From: Cydia pomonella
Lineage: Eukaryota; Arthropoda; Insecta; Lepidoptera; Tortricidae
DNA length: 64,000 bases
Assembly: GCF_033807575.1 (NCBI RefSeq)
Contig: NC_084713.1
Coordinates: forward strand, 20,497,389-20,561,388
Direction of reading: 5' to 3'
In this document: one piece after another, positions 43,452 through 53,558 of the stretch
How positions within the stretch are numbered: the stretch's first letter is position 1
How the letters are laid out: each line of letters starts with the position of its first letter
Position numbers and translations under genes: made by a program
Notes under the pieces: model-generated
The model's input: the letters and a program-made list of their open reading frames with translations, nothing else
Database searches by the model: none
What the model was told of the DNA's origin: nothing

Positions 43452-43540
43452 AAAAAACAACGGGTTGCACTCCGGGAGTGCCGGCAGAAGTGAAAACTTG
43501 AATATTAACGTTGTGCATTTTTCATATTTTGGAATGGTTA
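43452..43540. repeat. Dispersed repeat CGGGTTGCACTCCGGGAGTG, copy 1
   Basis: ACGGGTTGCACTCCGGGAGT, GCCGGCAGAAGTGAAAACTT and TAACGTTGTGCATTTTT. Copy 63540-63605 shares all three blocks. CACTCCGGGAGTG is itself a perfect palindrome of 13 bases. Confidence 0.5.
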
Positions 43541-43778
43541 GGGAATAATTTTGCACACATTGCTTTAATTGTCAGTATAAAAGTGCTATCATTTATGTGA
43601 TAAAATACAATATTCATTTATTGCGCTATCGTACACAAACATGACAATTTATATTACATTAAAAACTTAACACTTCAGAACTATTACAATCATTTAACAC
43701 TAAAAACTTTATCTCAGAAAAATCAACTTCCATCCATAATTTCAACGACTCTACTGGCTTCACGTTTTTCGATCAGTG

Positions 43779-43964
43779 CCCCTAGTGTAAATTTAGTCGA
43801 TAGCGAAACGTGACGTACGCGTTTGCGTTAAGTCTCATTTTGTATGGGTTTTTGAACAGCGCGCCAAGCGGGACGTTTTGGAAAGTCAAAAATCTCATAC
43901 AAAGTGACACTTAACGCAAACGCGTACGTAACGTTTCGCTGTCGAAAATATTTACACTAGGGGT
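43779..43964. mobile_element. 186-bp MITE with CCCCTAGTGTAAAT ends, copy 2
   Basis: Arms run from CCCCTAGTGTAAATTTAGTC through GCGAAACGTGACGTACGCG and TTTGCGTTAAG to the centre, and back. Same family as 22512-22698. Confidence 0.7.
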
Positions 43965-43969
43965 AGGTA

Positions 43970-44810
43970 CAGGTCACATGTCCGTCTTACGAATTTTCAA
44001 TGTGACTAATCTGTCGGTGACGTGACCTGTCGCGAGTTTAACATTTTTTCCCCATCACAAAAAGTGCACAGCGCCGCTAAAGAAGTTTTCACTTCAAGAA
44101 TATTATAGTATATTTAATAAATGGCTCCGTGTCCATATATCCATTAAAATCGCCTCCATACAACGCAAACGCGTATGTAAATGAGCATTTCAATACTCCA
44201 CCTGTATCGAAAAACCATTCCGATGGTACATGTCGGTCAATAAACAGCCAATTAATATAATGTTATTTATTTTATTTAAATATAAATGGAAGCATTCGGA
44301 TTTAAGTATTCAAATATTGGTTGCGATTCGATTAAAATGTGCTTTGATAGCTCTGGAGATCTGTAGGAGGCTTTTGTACGGTACTGGTTTTTGCCCAAAA
44401 TTATGAGATTACAATTGGATTATAGTTTGTATTGGGCGCGGACTTGAGAGTGAATAGATATCGTTTAGGTAAGTATGGTCCATCCTATACTCTGCATCTT
44501 TAGGTACTCGTATTTCAATAAAAGTAAACAAAAGTTCCTTAAGCCAGTTGAGGGTAATGTAGGTTAAAGCCAGGTCGTTTAGATACAGATCCAGGCAGTT
44601 TTATATTTAGTTGGTTGATTAATAAATGTTATAACTACCCAAAAATGTACAAATTATTTACTTTTATTTAAATACCTTAAGATACAGATTATAGTCCGCA
44701 TCGGCATGCGGCACTTTCCATCAGGTAATATTGTGATCAAATGCTTATCCAATAGAAAATACTTCGAAAAATATCTCGTACCTAACACTGCTACTCAAAG
44801 CTGAAACGCT
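43970..44810. other. No gene seen
   Basis: Unmatched AT-rich DNA without credible frames. Confidence 0.35.
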
Positions 44811-44817
44811 GTATAGT

Positions 44818-44911
44818 TCGTGTCATCCACGATGACGCGCAGATTTCTCAAATATAACCTTTAATAACATGACAATTCGAGTCAAGGCACGCGTCATCGT
44901 GAATGACACGA
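44818..44911. mobile_element. Small inverted-repeat element (TCGTGTCAT ends)
   Basis: TCGTGTCATCCACGATGACG at the left and CGTCATCGTGAATGACACGA at the right are inverted with one mismatch; total 94 bp. No clear duplication at the borders. Confidence 0.5.
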
Positions 44912-44939
44912 TATATTATATACCTTTATATGGATCCTA

Positions 44940-45384
44940 TACAAGGTGCCCGTGAGCATTGCGAGACATTTTAACTAAGCATTCCTGGTAATACTTAGAA
45001 ACTAAAATGTCATATAAAATTTTCTGGATTAGGCCTAGTTTCAGAGATAATTAAATGTTTTTCGAAATCATTCTTTCGCCATAAGTCGGTACAAAACACA
45101 TTTTTGACTGCGGTATTGCCACTTTGAGGTCTAGTCTGGACATACCTATTGATATCGAAAATTTTAAAAAATGTATTCGAGAGGCTACCCCCAAATAAAA
45201 AAAAACTTTTTAGTTAATTTTAGGTTATGTGTTTATTAATAAAAAATAAGTTAGTGTTCAAAAAAAGGGGGAAAAATTTTTTTTTTTTGTCGAATTTCAT
45301 AAAAACTCATATAACATTTTTTGCTTCTGTTGCCATCAGGAATGCACCGTTAAAATCTCTCGCAATGCTCACGGGCACCTTGTA
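44940..45384. mobile_element. Mariner-type non-autonomous element (TACAAGGTGCCCGTGAGC ends)
   Basis: A 445-bp element flanked by TA (44938-44939 and 45385-45386). TACAAGGTGCCCGTGAGCAT and ATGCTCACGGGCACCTTGTA are perfect inverted ends, and similarity continues (TGCGAGA, ATTTTAAC, GCATTCCT) for about 50 bp. The frame at 45227-45409 overruns the right end and is not a gene. Confidence 0.7.
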
Positions 45385-45389
45385 TACAC

Positions 45390-46200
45390 TTATGGACAGA
45401 ACAAGATAATACTTTTTTTTCATAGTAGTGATAGGTAGTGTTGCAGCGACGATGCCGGAAATGGCGCTAGCAATTTCCTTAATTAATTCAATATTTGTAG
45501 CAAAAATGTTCAATCTTTCACTCTTATAACATTTGTCGTTTTATTAATTACGTTTGCTTGAAATAACTCTAGTTTAGTATAGCAGCAACGTGTGTTTAAC
45601 GTACAATATGTAAAACAAGTAACGTGTTAACGTCTATTAATACGAGCGGCCTGCAACGTCTCCGAGCGGCATTACAACAAAATTGACGGAGTAATTAGGA
45701 CTCACAGCGGGAAATCTAATTTTGTACATTATGAGCACGTTGGAAACAGTATTCACACACAATAGTATTTTTCTACTCGTATGGTTGAATTAAGATTTCG
45801 TACATATACCAAACTACAATTGCGCTTTCATGTAGCTGTAGTCAACTGTAAAAAAAATTAGCAATCACGTACAGCCGCGCTCTCATTTCAAAGACTAAAC
45901 TTATCAATTTTTAATAATAATTTAGGTTTTATAGTAATTTTTTTTAGATGACTCGTAGAAAAAATATTGTATACAATAGTGATATAATCAAGCTTTTCAA
46001 TCTCGTACCTTACTTAGGCAACTCAACAAGCTTCGTTGCCTAAACACGGTATACGGCTGAAAAGTTTTCTATTATATCACCAATGTATAAAATACTATTA
46101 AAGATTCACGGCCAGTATTGACAATCTTAATGAATTGAAAAAATGCTTTCAAATAAAGTTACATCTTTATTTCCGTGATCTAATTGGTATAAATATTTTT
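45390..46200. other. No gene seen
   Basis: AT-rich DNA. Opposite-strand small frames at 45307-45513 are shadows across the preceding element's end. Confidence 0.35.
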
Positions 46201-46210
46201 TTTTTTAATT

Positions 46211-46500
46211 CTATACATAATGGATATATACAGATGATTACTATAACTAGCTTATATCTAAAATAGGCCCTTGAGGAATGCCTCATGAGGAACGAGGAAA
46301 TGCCGCCAGCATCCTTGGTACAATGGTACCAAGGATGCTGGCGGCATTTCCTCGTTGTATCGCAATACTGATACGTTGTGCGAGGAAGCCGCCAGCTCTT
46401 CGGTCACCAGTTACGTCAACCAGACGTTTCGCGATTTCTCCAAAAAACTTGTGCGCGCTGGGACCCCATGGACCTAGAGTTTCAAAAATAAATAAATTGA
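46211..46500 (-). pseudogene. QRGNAAS-family tail, copy 3 (left arm of head-to-head pair)
   Basis: Minus frame 46552-46283 reads TLGPWGPSAHKFFGEIAKRL, VDVTGDRRAGGFLAQRISIA, IQRGNAASILGTIVPRM. Downstream tail TCAAGGGCCTATTTTAGAT, AAGCTAGTTATAGTAATC. The whole arm is inverted relative to 46790-46996 plus 49920-49945. It contains an extra 31-bp palindrome at 46291-46356. Confidence 0.65.
46291..46356. other. Perfect 31-bp hairpin, 4-base loop
   Basis: Left arm AACGAGGAAATGCCGCCAGC then ATCCTTGGTAC (46291-46321), loop AATG (46322-46325), right arm 46326-46356 exactly complementary. Left arm is an inverted duplicate of the QRGNAAS coding segment beside it. Confidence 0.8.
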
Positions 46501-46789
46501 TTTTCAAAAGTTTTGTACGCAGAATGTTTGGGATTTTCTCGCACAAAATCATTAACTATTGTCGTTTTAAACAATTAATAGTCTGAAGCGTCATCTTTTA
46601 TATTAAATTTGAGTGCAGAAGCAGATTAAGTTCAAAAATATCAAAGATGTTGTTAGTTAGTTCTGACACAAAATGTGATTTCACAAAAAAAAACGGAAAT
46701 TTGCCTACCTACTGATTAATAGGTAAAACCTGATTGCAGACTTTATGGTAGACTTTATAGTAGATTTTATAGTAGACTACCTATTTGGC
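46501..46789. other. Spacer between the two inverted LINE tails
   Basis: AT-rich; contains a short tandem GTAGACTTTATAGTAGATTT repeat at about 46748-46775 (three TTTATNGTAGA units). Confidence 0.4.
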
Positions 46790-46996
46790 GTTGAAACTCT
46801 AGATCCATGTTGTCCCAGAGCGCACAAGTTTTTTGCAGAAATCGCGAAGCGTCTGGTTGACGTAACTGGTGGCCGAAGAGCTGGCGGCTTCCTCGCACAA
46901 CGTATTGCGATACAACGAGGAAATGCCGCCAGCATCCTTGGAACAATGCCTCAAGGGCCTATATTAGATTTAAGCTAGTTATAGTAAGCCTCTGTA
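46790..46996 (+). pseudogene. QRGNAAS-family tail, copy 4 (right arm, interrupted)
   Basis: Plus frame reads GVETLDPCCPRAHKFFAEIA, KRLVDVTGGRRAGGFLAQRI, AIQRGNAASILGTMPQGPIL. Lacks the SIA residues seen in other copies. The tail (AAGCTAGTTATAGTAAGCC) stops at 46996 because the Tc1/mariner element is inserted there, and resumes at 49920 (ATATCCATTATGTATATTG). Confidence 0.65.
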
Positions 46997-47720
46997 TACA
47001 GGGTGTCCCAAAAAGGACACGCCATAGCGACACTGGAGGTAGACCAGCCTGAGAGGGTTCCAACCAACCTAACATGACCCTAGTAAAAGTTGCACCGTTT
47101 TCAAGTTATTGGCAATTTAACGTTTTTCGTGAATTTTGACCGTTTTCAGCATTGTTAGGCTCAGTGTGCACTTATAAAGCCCTTATAATAAGTTTTTTTT
47201 TATGTGTACGGCACCATAAATAGTTAATTAGGATAATAAAAGAGATATTTCATCGATAACCTACGTGAAATGTAAAAAAACAAGGGCTTGATCTAAAGTT
47301 TTATTTGCAGCGAAACATCAATTTCAACTTTGACCACCTGCCGTGAAAAAAAACTACTTAAAAGGTAACAAAAAAATAACGCTATAATATTAAGCACTTT
47401 ATGCAGATTCTAAAATGGTATAAAACATGCACCTTTCTGCCATAAAATAATGAGTTATTATCATCTTTCGAATGCCTCATAAAGCTAAGTTGGCCTAGGG
47501 AATCTGCAATGCTTTTTGGATATGTTTCGAGCTGCCTCCAATGACGCGTACCTAATTCATCTTGGATTCTTATTGGCTTTGAGTGCAAGTTCTCAAATGG
47601 TTAAGAGAGTGAGACAACATGAAATGCACTCGCTCTATCTCGCTCTTTTTATCTCAACTTTGTCACACGGTCAACTGCTACCTGGGATTATCCTGCGGAT
47701 TATCTCTTTAAAAACAGAAG
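46997..47720. repeat. Left long terminal inverted repeat
   Basis: About 724 bp, pairing with 49229-49919. Pairing is continuous from the tip to AACAGAAG at the inner edge, with small indels. The inner third holds a GAGAT/CTCGCTC-rich stretch and the block CGGTCAACTGCTACCTGGGA. Confidence 0.85.
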
Positions 47721-47975
47721 GAGGAGGGATAGCCACTAGTCATCCTTATCTCTAGTAAGTATTTAGGAATCCTAATCCTGATTAGTTCGTTACCGTGTGT
47801 TTCGTGCAATTGTTGTGTTATCTTTGCTGCTGTGTATTCGTGGTCCTAAACAAATCTACTTGGCTTTCATCTGGACTCTGATTTCTTTTTGACTTGGTAT
47901 GTTTGTGGGACTGAAACGACAACTTGGCACCGCTCACGGACACTGATTATTGCTTTTTGGAACCTCTCCATCACA

Positions 47976-49064
47976 ATGGCAGATCACAACTACACCGATC
48001 GTGAGTACAGTGACATGCACATGATCTATGGAGAAACTAGGCGTGTCTCTAACAGAGGAATTGTCTCATACAACGCCAGATCGGCTGCAAGATTGTACAA
48101 TCAAAGGTATGCCAATCGTCATGCCACGAATCATGAAATCATTTTAAGAGTTGTGAATGCATATCGAAATGGTAGAAGGCCAGGACAGGCTTACGCTGAA
48201 GGAAGGCCCCGGACTATTGACGACGACGTGGTTTTAAATATGGTACAAAGAGAGCCAGAAATTTCTCTAAGAAATATTGAACGTCGCATCGGCGTAAATA
48301 AATCCTCAGCACAGAGAACTTTAAAACGTCATAAATATCATGCGTATCATATTCAACGCCTGCAAACACTTCTTCCGACGGATTACGCACCCCGCGTTGA
48401 ATTTTGCCGACAAATGCTTCAAAAACTGGAAGAAAATGAAAACTTTTTTAATGAAGTGATGTGGAGCGACGAATCCACGTGTAGAAGAGATGGGTATCTC
48501 AATCTCCACAATATTCATAGCTGGCAAATTGAAAACCCACACGAAGGGAGAGAAGACCGGTCCCAACATCAATTTAAAATTAATTTGTGGACGGGAATAT
48601 TTAATGGCCAAATAATAGGACCGGCCGAGTTACCAGCTATTTTAAATGGGAGAAGTTACCTGCAGTTCTTGCAAAACGATCTGCCAGTTTTACTTGAAGA
48701 CACACCGCTCGCACTGAGACAGAGGATGTGGTACCAGCAAGATGGCTGCCCAGCACATTTCGCTAGCGATGTTCGCGACCATCTCTCGCAGACATTCCCA
48801 AGAAGATGGATCGGCCGATTAGGACCAGTATTATGGCCACCGCGTTCGCCGGACCTAAATCCATTGGATTTTTTTTATTGGGGATGCTTAAAAGACAAGG
48901 TCTACTCCGAGCCAATAAGGTCCCAAGACGAACTACGGCAACGTGTATTTCAGGCAGCACGAGACATATCCGAAATTAACTTAAGGAAATTAACAAGAAA
49001 TTTCAGAAGACGCTGCCAAGCGTGCATACGAGTCGGTGGAAAACAATTTGAGCACCTGTTGTAA
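47976..49064 (+). CDS. Tc1/mariner-type transposase, DD41D
   Basis: A 362-residue transposase that cuts and pastes the surrounding element in the nucleus. The ATG at 47976 (context TCACAATGG) gives MADHNYTDREYSDMH. An in-frame ATG at 47889 would add 29 residues unlike the family. The N-terminus (residues about 5-65) resembles the insect DUF4817-type helix-turn-helix. A second HTH-like segment covers about 80-118 (EISLRNIERRIGVNKSSAQR). Catalytic aspartates: D165 in VMWSDEST, D256 in WYQQDGCPAHF, D298 in SPDLNPLDFFYWG. The second spacing is 41 residues, so DD41D, not the DD34D/E of classic mariner and Tc1. No stops or frameshifts. AATAAA lies at about 49068-49073 just after the stop. Functionality is inferred; DD41D groups such as rosa are the likely relatives, not confirmed. 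Confidence 0.92.
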   Translation: MADHNYTDREYSDMHMIYGETRRVSNRGIVSYNARSAARLYNQRYANRHATNHEIILRVVNAYRNGRRPGQAYAEGRPRTIDDDVVLNMVQREPEISLRNIERRIGVNKSSAQRTLKRHKYHAYHIQRLQTLLPTDYAPRVEFCRQMLQKLEENENFFNEVMWSDESTCRRDGYLNLHNIHSWQIENPHEGREDRSQHQFKINLWTGIFNGQIIGPAELPAILNGRSYLQFLQNDLPVLLEDTPLALRQRMWYQQDGCPAHFASDVRDHLSQTFPRRWIGRLGPVLWPPRSPDLNPLDFFYWGCLKDKVYSEPIRSQDELRQRVFQAARDISEINLRKLTRNFRRRCQACIRVGGKQFEHLL

Positions 49065-49067
49065 AAA

Positions 49068-49073
49068 ATAAAT
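49068..49073 (+). terminator. Polyadenylation signal of the transposase
   Basis: AATAAATAAAT starts four bases after the TAA stop. It is the only AATAAA between the stop and the right TIR. Confidence 0.5.
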
Positions 49074-49228
49074 AAATCAATGAAACTTCAACCTGTATTA
49101 CATTTTTTTCGAACCTTTCTTACTTCATGATATCCTTACTTAGTAGCAATGATATCATAACAGCTTACGCATTCCGGAATGCTTATTAGATATATGGATG
49201 ACACAATTGTACAAACAAAAGCTTACAC

Positions 49229-49919
49229 TTCTGTCTTCAAAGAGATAAGCCCTACGATAATCCCAGGTAGCAGTTGACCGTGTGACAAAGTAGAGATAAA
49301 AAGAGCGAGACAGAGCGAGTGCATCTCATGTTGTCTCACTCTTTTAACCATTTGAGAACTTGCACTCAAAGCCAATAAGAATCCAAGATGAATTACGCGT
49401 CATTGGATTGCAGATTCCCTAGTCCAACTTAGCTTTATGAGGCATTCGAAAGATGATAATAACTCATTATTTTATGGCAGAAAGGTGCATGTTTTATACC
49501 ATTTTAGAATCTGCATAAAATGCTTAATATTATACCGTTATTTTTTTGTTACCTTTTAAGTAGTTTTTTTTCACGGCAGGTGGTCAAAGTTGAAATTGAT
49601 GTTTCGCTGCGAATAAAACTTTAGATCAAGCCCTTGTTTTTTTACATTTCACGTAGGTTATCGATGAAATATCTCTTTTATTATCCTAATTAACTATTCA
49701 TGGTGCCGTATACATAAAAAAAACTTATTTTAAGGGCTTTATAAGTGCACACTGAGCCTAACAATGCTGAAAACGGTCAAAATTCACGAAAAACGTTAAA
49801 TTGCCAATAACTTGAAAACGGTGCAACTTTTACTAGGGTCATGTTAGGTTGGTTGGAACCCTCTCAGACTGGTCTACCTCCAGTGTCGCTATGGCGTGTC
49901 CTTTTTGGGACACCCTGTA
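49229..49919. repeat. Right long terminal inverted repeat
   Basis: About 691 bp, inverted relative to 46997-47720. Slightly shorter through small deletions, e.g. in the GCGGATT / TAGGGCTT region near the inner edge. Confidence 0.85.
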
Positions 49920-49949
49920 TATCCATTATGTATATTGTTATTATAAATA

Positions 49950-52299
49950 AAAAGTTTTATAAGATACCTATACATAAATAGCGGGCATGTACTCAGACTT
50001 CGACTATGTAAATGTATAAAGTTTGACAAGAGTCATTTTGTGTTTGAAGGATACCAAAAAGAGATGAGTATTTTTATTTTTATTCTGTTATCTTTATTCT
50101 CACAAAACTGGTTTGCCAGACTTTAAGAAATAAACCGACGTCTTTCAAAACATTTTATTTCAATCGTCGCTTCGAATATTTATTCAAAACCACGCCCAAC
50201 GGCTCCAGGAACTTTCACCAAGAAAAACAGTCCAATAAAAGGAAATAATAAAGCCAATTTCTAATTTCTCGACGGCAAAATCAAATGTTTTTCCAAATCT
50301 CGCTTTCTTTGTGCCTTAGCCCTCTTCATATCAGCTTTGCACGTGAGTTAAAACAAACACAATGTCTTACTGTCTGGAGGAAAATGGACGTAACTATGTG
50401 AAGATCATAAATATATGTCTATTGTAATGGGATAAGATACAAAATTGTATATACGCCTTCTTGGTTTTAGAAGTTGAGGGTTAGGTGTATGAGTATTGAA
50501 ATAACGTCGACTAACGGTGTATAAGGTTTGCTTGGAAGTCTTACCGGGGATTCTTCGTCGAGAGCATCTTATACGTTTAAACGAGCATTTCTTGTATATT
50601 TCGGAAACGAAATTTGCTCTAGGGGGGTTTTGGGAACGAAAAATTTATTCATACGAATGTACTCTACGGACTTGAACAATACCTAGGTACTTAGTATAAG
50701 TTCAAAGGAACTTACGCGTGTCTAGTTGTACAGTTCCCAATCCCCAAAGGAAGATAAATCCTTGTAAGATATCTAATCCTCTGTAACACATATTCTCAGA
50801 ATTGGTCTTAGCTCATTTTACCTGTACACATCGTTGAATTAATTGCTTTGTTGATTATTCATGTTATCAAGCTGATTTATAATGTTTAGTTAGATGAGTT
50901 TACTTAATCGCACTAAGGTCTAGTTTCCTTCCTGGATCGATTCAGAAGTTAGTTTCCTTTCAAAATAAACGGACAGACAGACGGACATGACGAATCTATA
51001 AGGGTTCCGTTTTTTGGCATTTGGCTACGGAACCCTAAAAAGGGGTTCCTCTAGAAAGCATCCGAAAGCTTTATTCTTTTTAATCAAAAGTTAAATTTGA
51101 AATTAATTCCAAAAATACAGCTACAGGAGACGTAACTTTGGCTGTAACGCGTTAAGGTGAGGAGATCGTGCACATTTATTTATTTATAATATAGACGAAT
51201 GTGAAAAAAGTAAATTTCTAAACATTGTATTCTATCTATGTAGATAACATTTAAGATGCATAAGGTCTCAAGTCACTTACCCCCAACAACAAAAACGGAA
51301 CGATTGAGAGGCAAAACTATGAAAAAAGTTGGATGTCAAATTAAGGCTTTATAAATCCGACTTTATGTAAGTACTGTCTGTATCTCAGAAACTAAAAATG
51401 ATAGACATATTAATCTGCTTATCAGAAAGAGAATGTGTTGAACATTAAAATAAGTGAAAAGTCTTTTTGGTCGGATGCTCACATCCGACGTTACGGAATT
51501 CGAGGCGAGATATCCGTCAGTCAGGGCCCTTATTCGACATGCTAAAAGTGACGTTTCGTGTTGATTTCCATTTGATGTGAGAAATATTGTGACTTGTCGA
51601 ATTGCTATTATCACCACCTGTCAGTGAACAATATCCACACTAGAGGCGGGGTGTTGTACCGGAATAGTTTTTGGAACAGGTTATTTGTAATAGACTACTT
51701 TTAGCTTGTCGAGTATTTAAAAGTACGGACTTTGATTTCTGAAATAAAACAAATATGAAACTTTTATCACCTCGTACCTCCATTCTTACCGTTACTTTAG
51801 GTAAAATAAAATTTTGTTAACAGATGGTCGTCTCGGTGTCTGTTGTATCTAAAAATAATGTAATAATATATAACAAAAATATGACAATAGATTCATAGCC
51901 TTCACTCAAAACGTCACCATATTTCCGACCCTTACCGAAATAATAAGTCGATATTTGTATAAATAATCCTTATTTGTAAGACGCCTAAGCACGGCAAATA
52001 CGTAAACTGCCTATTGGGGGTCATACTCGTAAAACTGGTATTTTAGACGTACTTTTGGTACGAGTAACAGAGACGTACTTTTGGCACGCAGTCCCAGCTC
52101 TAGTCAGGATTCTAGTTGTCAAATATAAGCGTGTCGAATACGTATTAGTTAACTGTCAAATGAAATTAGATCAACGGTAGACTTTTTTGTCGATGGGTAT
52201 GGCTGCCATGTTTGGATTTATGACATTTAAAAGGGGATCCTAAGGCAGAGAGTAGTTTTACCTATACGATTTTGATTCTTCTACTGGACGCAAGATGGA
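49950..52299. other. About 2.3 kb, repeat fragments only
   Basis: 50560-50640 is a plus-strand piece of the CAAGAATTGCTCGTTTAAA family. 50975-51040 is a minus-strand piece of the GGGTTCCGT family (GGACAGACAGACGGACATGA, GCTACGGAACCCTAAAA). 51525-51650 holds CAGGGCCCTTATTCGACATG, resembling the end of a MITE also visible near 59090. 52045-52095 has a doubled GACGTACTTTTGG.ACG motif. No gene. Confidence 0.45.
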
Positions 52300-52571
52300 G
52301 TTAGCTGCCAAATTCCGATCAGGCTGACGCAACTAGGAAGAAAAAAGTTTTGTATGGAATTTGTTTCGCAAATCATTGCCAACGAAGAAAAAGAAAACGT
52401 CAGTGCTATTTATTCTGTCAAGTTTACATCAAGTCTACTGTCAGCCTAATTGCTTTGTTTGTTTTGAAGGCTTCAATGTTTTGTTCGGGTATTTCGTGTA
52501 ATTTCTTTGTTATTTAGTGCAAAAATCGAAAATAGTCAACCGTGATCAGAGTAAAGAGCGTGTTTGTTACA
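52300..52571 (+). promoter_or_regulatory. Putative promoter and 5' leader of the THAP-like gene
   Basis: Unique sequence directly upstream of the candidate first exon. TCAGT at 52400-52404 fits the arthropod initiator consensus, and no TATA box is evident. This is inferred from position only; no transcript evidence exists here. Confidence 0.3.
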
Positions 52572-52681
52572 ATGCCAGCGAGAAAACGGTTTACTAAGTG
52601 TGAAATATGTGGCAAGCGAGCCACTCGAGAAAATCACGAAAAAAGGGATTTTATGGCGAAATTTCCCTTGGATGAAGACTG
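52572..52681 (+). CDS. THAP-type zinc finger gene, candidate exon 1
   Basis: ATG at 52572 in good context (TTACAATGC). The 36 codons read MPARKRFTKCEICGKRATRE then NHEKRDFMAKFPLDED, and the exon ends at a strong donor, TG|GTAAGT. M-P near the start, a C-x2-C pair, F-P-x-D about 25 residues later and a following W are the THAP domain order (a C2CH zinc-binding DNA-binding domain of nuclear proteins, many derived from P-element transposases). Exon 2 at 53559 supplies the conserved W and continues in phase. Not visible on a simple frame list because it is short and spliced. Whether it is host gene or domesticated/decayed P-like sequence is unknown. Confidence 0.6.
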
Positions 52682-53036
52682 GTAAGTATTGCTTTAGATA
52701 CTTTTGACCTTATTTTGGGTCAGCAGGCTATAAACACATCGAAAATTAGATATTTTACATTATTTTTCGTTGTGAACTAGGGATGTACTATAACTATCGA
52801 TAACTGTAGTTTTATTTTTATATCAGTGTAAATAATTAAATTAAATATGTGAAATTTCCTTACAACTAGCATGCAATATGACCATAATTAATTCGTCGAA
52901 GCTTAATAATGCATAAATTATCTATCACTTATGCATTAATGGTCATTAGTTAACATATTTTTTTTATCTAGTGATTATTTAATATAATAACCTAAAATGT
53001 AAGAAAATTAATCTCTGTTTTTATGATAAATAAAGA

Positions 53037-53370
53037 AATATTATAGGACATTATTACACAAACTGACTTAGTACTAAAGTTTGAATGGCATGTGTTGTGG
53101 GTACTTAGACAACGATATATATATATATATATACACCCACAACACATGCCATTCATACTTTAGTACTAAGTCAGTTTGTGCAATAATTTATATATATATA
53201 TATGTACATAGACCTAATTTATAAGTATTTATAAATACATAGAAAATACCCATGTCTCAGGAACAAATATTCATGCTCATCACACTAATAAATGCCCGTT
53301 CCAGGATTTGAACCTAGGACCATCGGCTTCATAGGCAGGGTCGCTGCCAACAAGGCCAGACCCGTTCTCA
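53037..53370 (-). mobile_element. SINE family A, copy 6, with internal hairpin
   Basis: Minus-strand blocks GTCTGGCCTTGTTGGCAGC, GGTTCAAATCCTGG (B-box), CGGGCATTTATTAGTGTGAT, CATTTGTGTTGTGGG-type end region. Inserted between the two THAP-like exons. Its 3' part carries an inverted duplication (53050-53187). Confidence 0.7.
53050..53187. other. 53-bp-arm hairpin inside the SINE
   Basis: Left arm 53050-53102 and right arm 53135-53187 are inverted copies with 2 mismatches (ACAAACTGACTTAGTACTAA ... GGCATGTGTTGTGGGT). Loop of 32 bases is largely (AT)n. A normal family A copy has only one such arm. Confidence 0.8.
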
Positions 53371-53558
53371 TGATTAACAGACATATAAATACATAAAAAG
53401 TTAAAGCATTGATAAAGGGTTGTTGATAACTAGATGCCGAAAAACATGATTTATAGATGCATATTAGCGCGAAATAATCAGTTGATCATCTCATTAGCAA
53501 ACACATGGAATATAAACTGTAGATAAAGTCATGTTTTTCCAAGGCTGTATGTTTTCAG

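Larger units (their letters stand above)
46997..49919 (+). mobile_element. Complete Tc1/mariner-superfamily transposon with long TIRs
   Basis: 2923 bp, bounded by TA duplications (46995-46996 and 49920-49921). Ends TACAGGGTGTCCCAAAAAGG / CCTTTTTGGGACACCCTGTA. The inverted repeats extend about 700 bp on each side with only about 2 percent mismatches in the first 230 bases by eye. A single intact transposase lies between them. High arm identity and the open frame argue for recent insertion. It sits within the right arm of an older LINE-tail inverted repeat, so that structure is older. Confidence 0.9.

Noticed and set aside
46745..46978. 77-codon plus-strand gene
   Set aside because: The start is in an AT-rich tandem and the rest is a QRGNAAS LINE tail, so it is not an independent gene.
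47889..47975. 29-residue N-terminal extension of the transposase
   Set aside because: The peptide is unlike family N-termini, while the ATG at 47976 gives the expected start of the helix-turn-helix region.
48321..48960. Minus-strand frames inside the transposase
   Set aside because: Shadow frames of the strongly supported plus-strand transposase.
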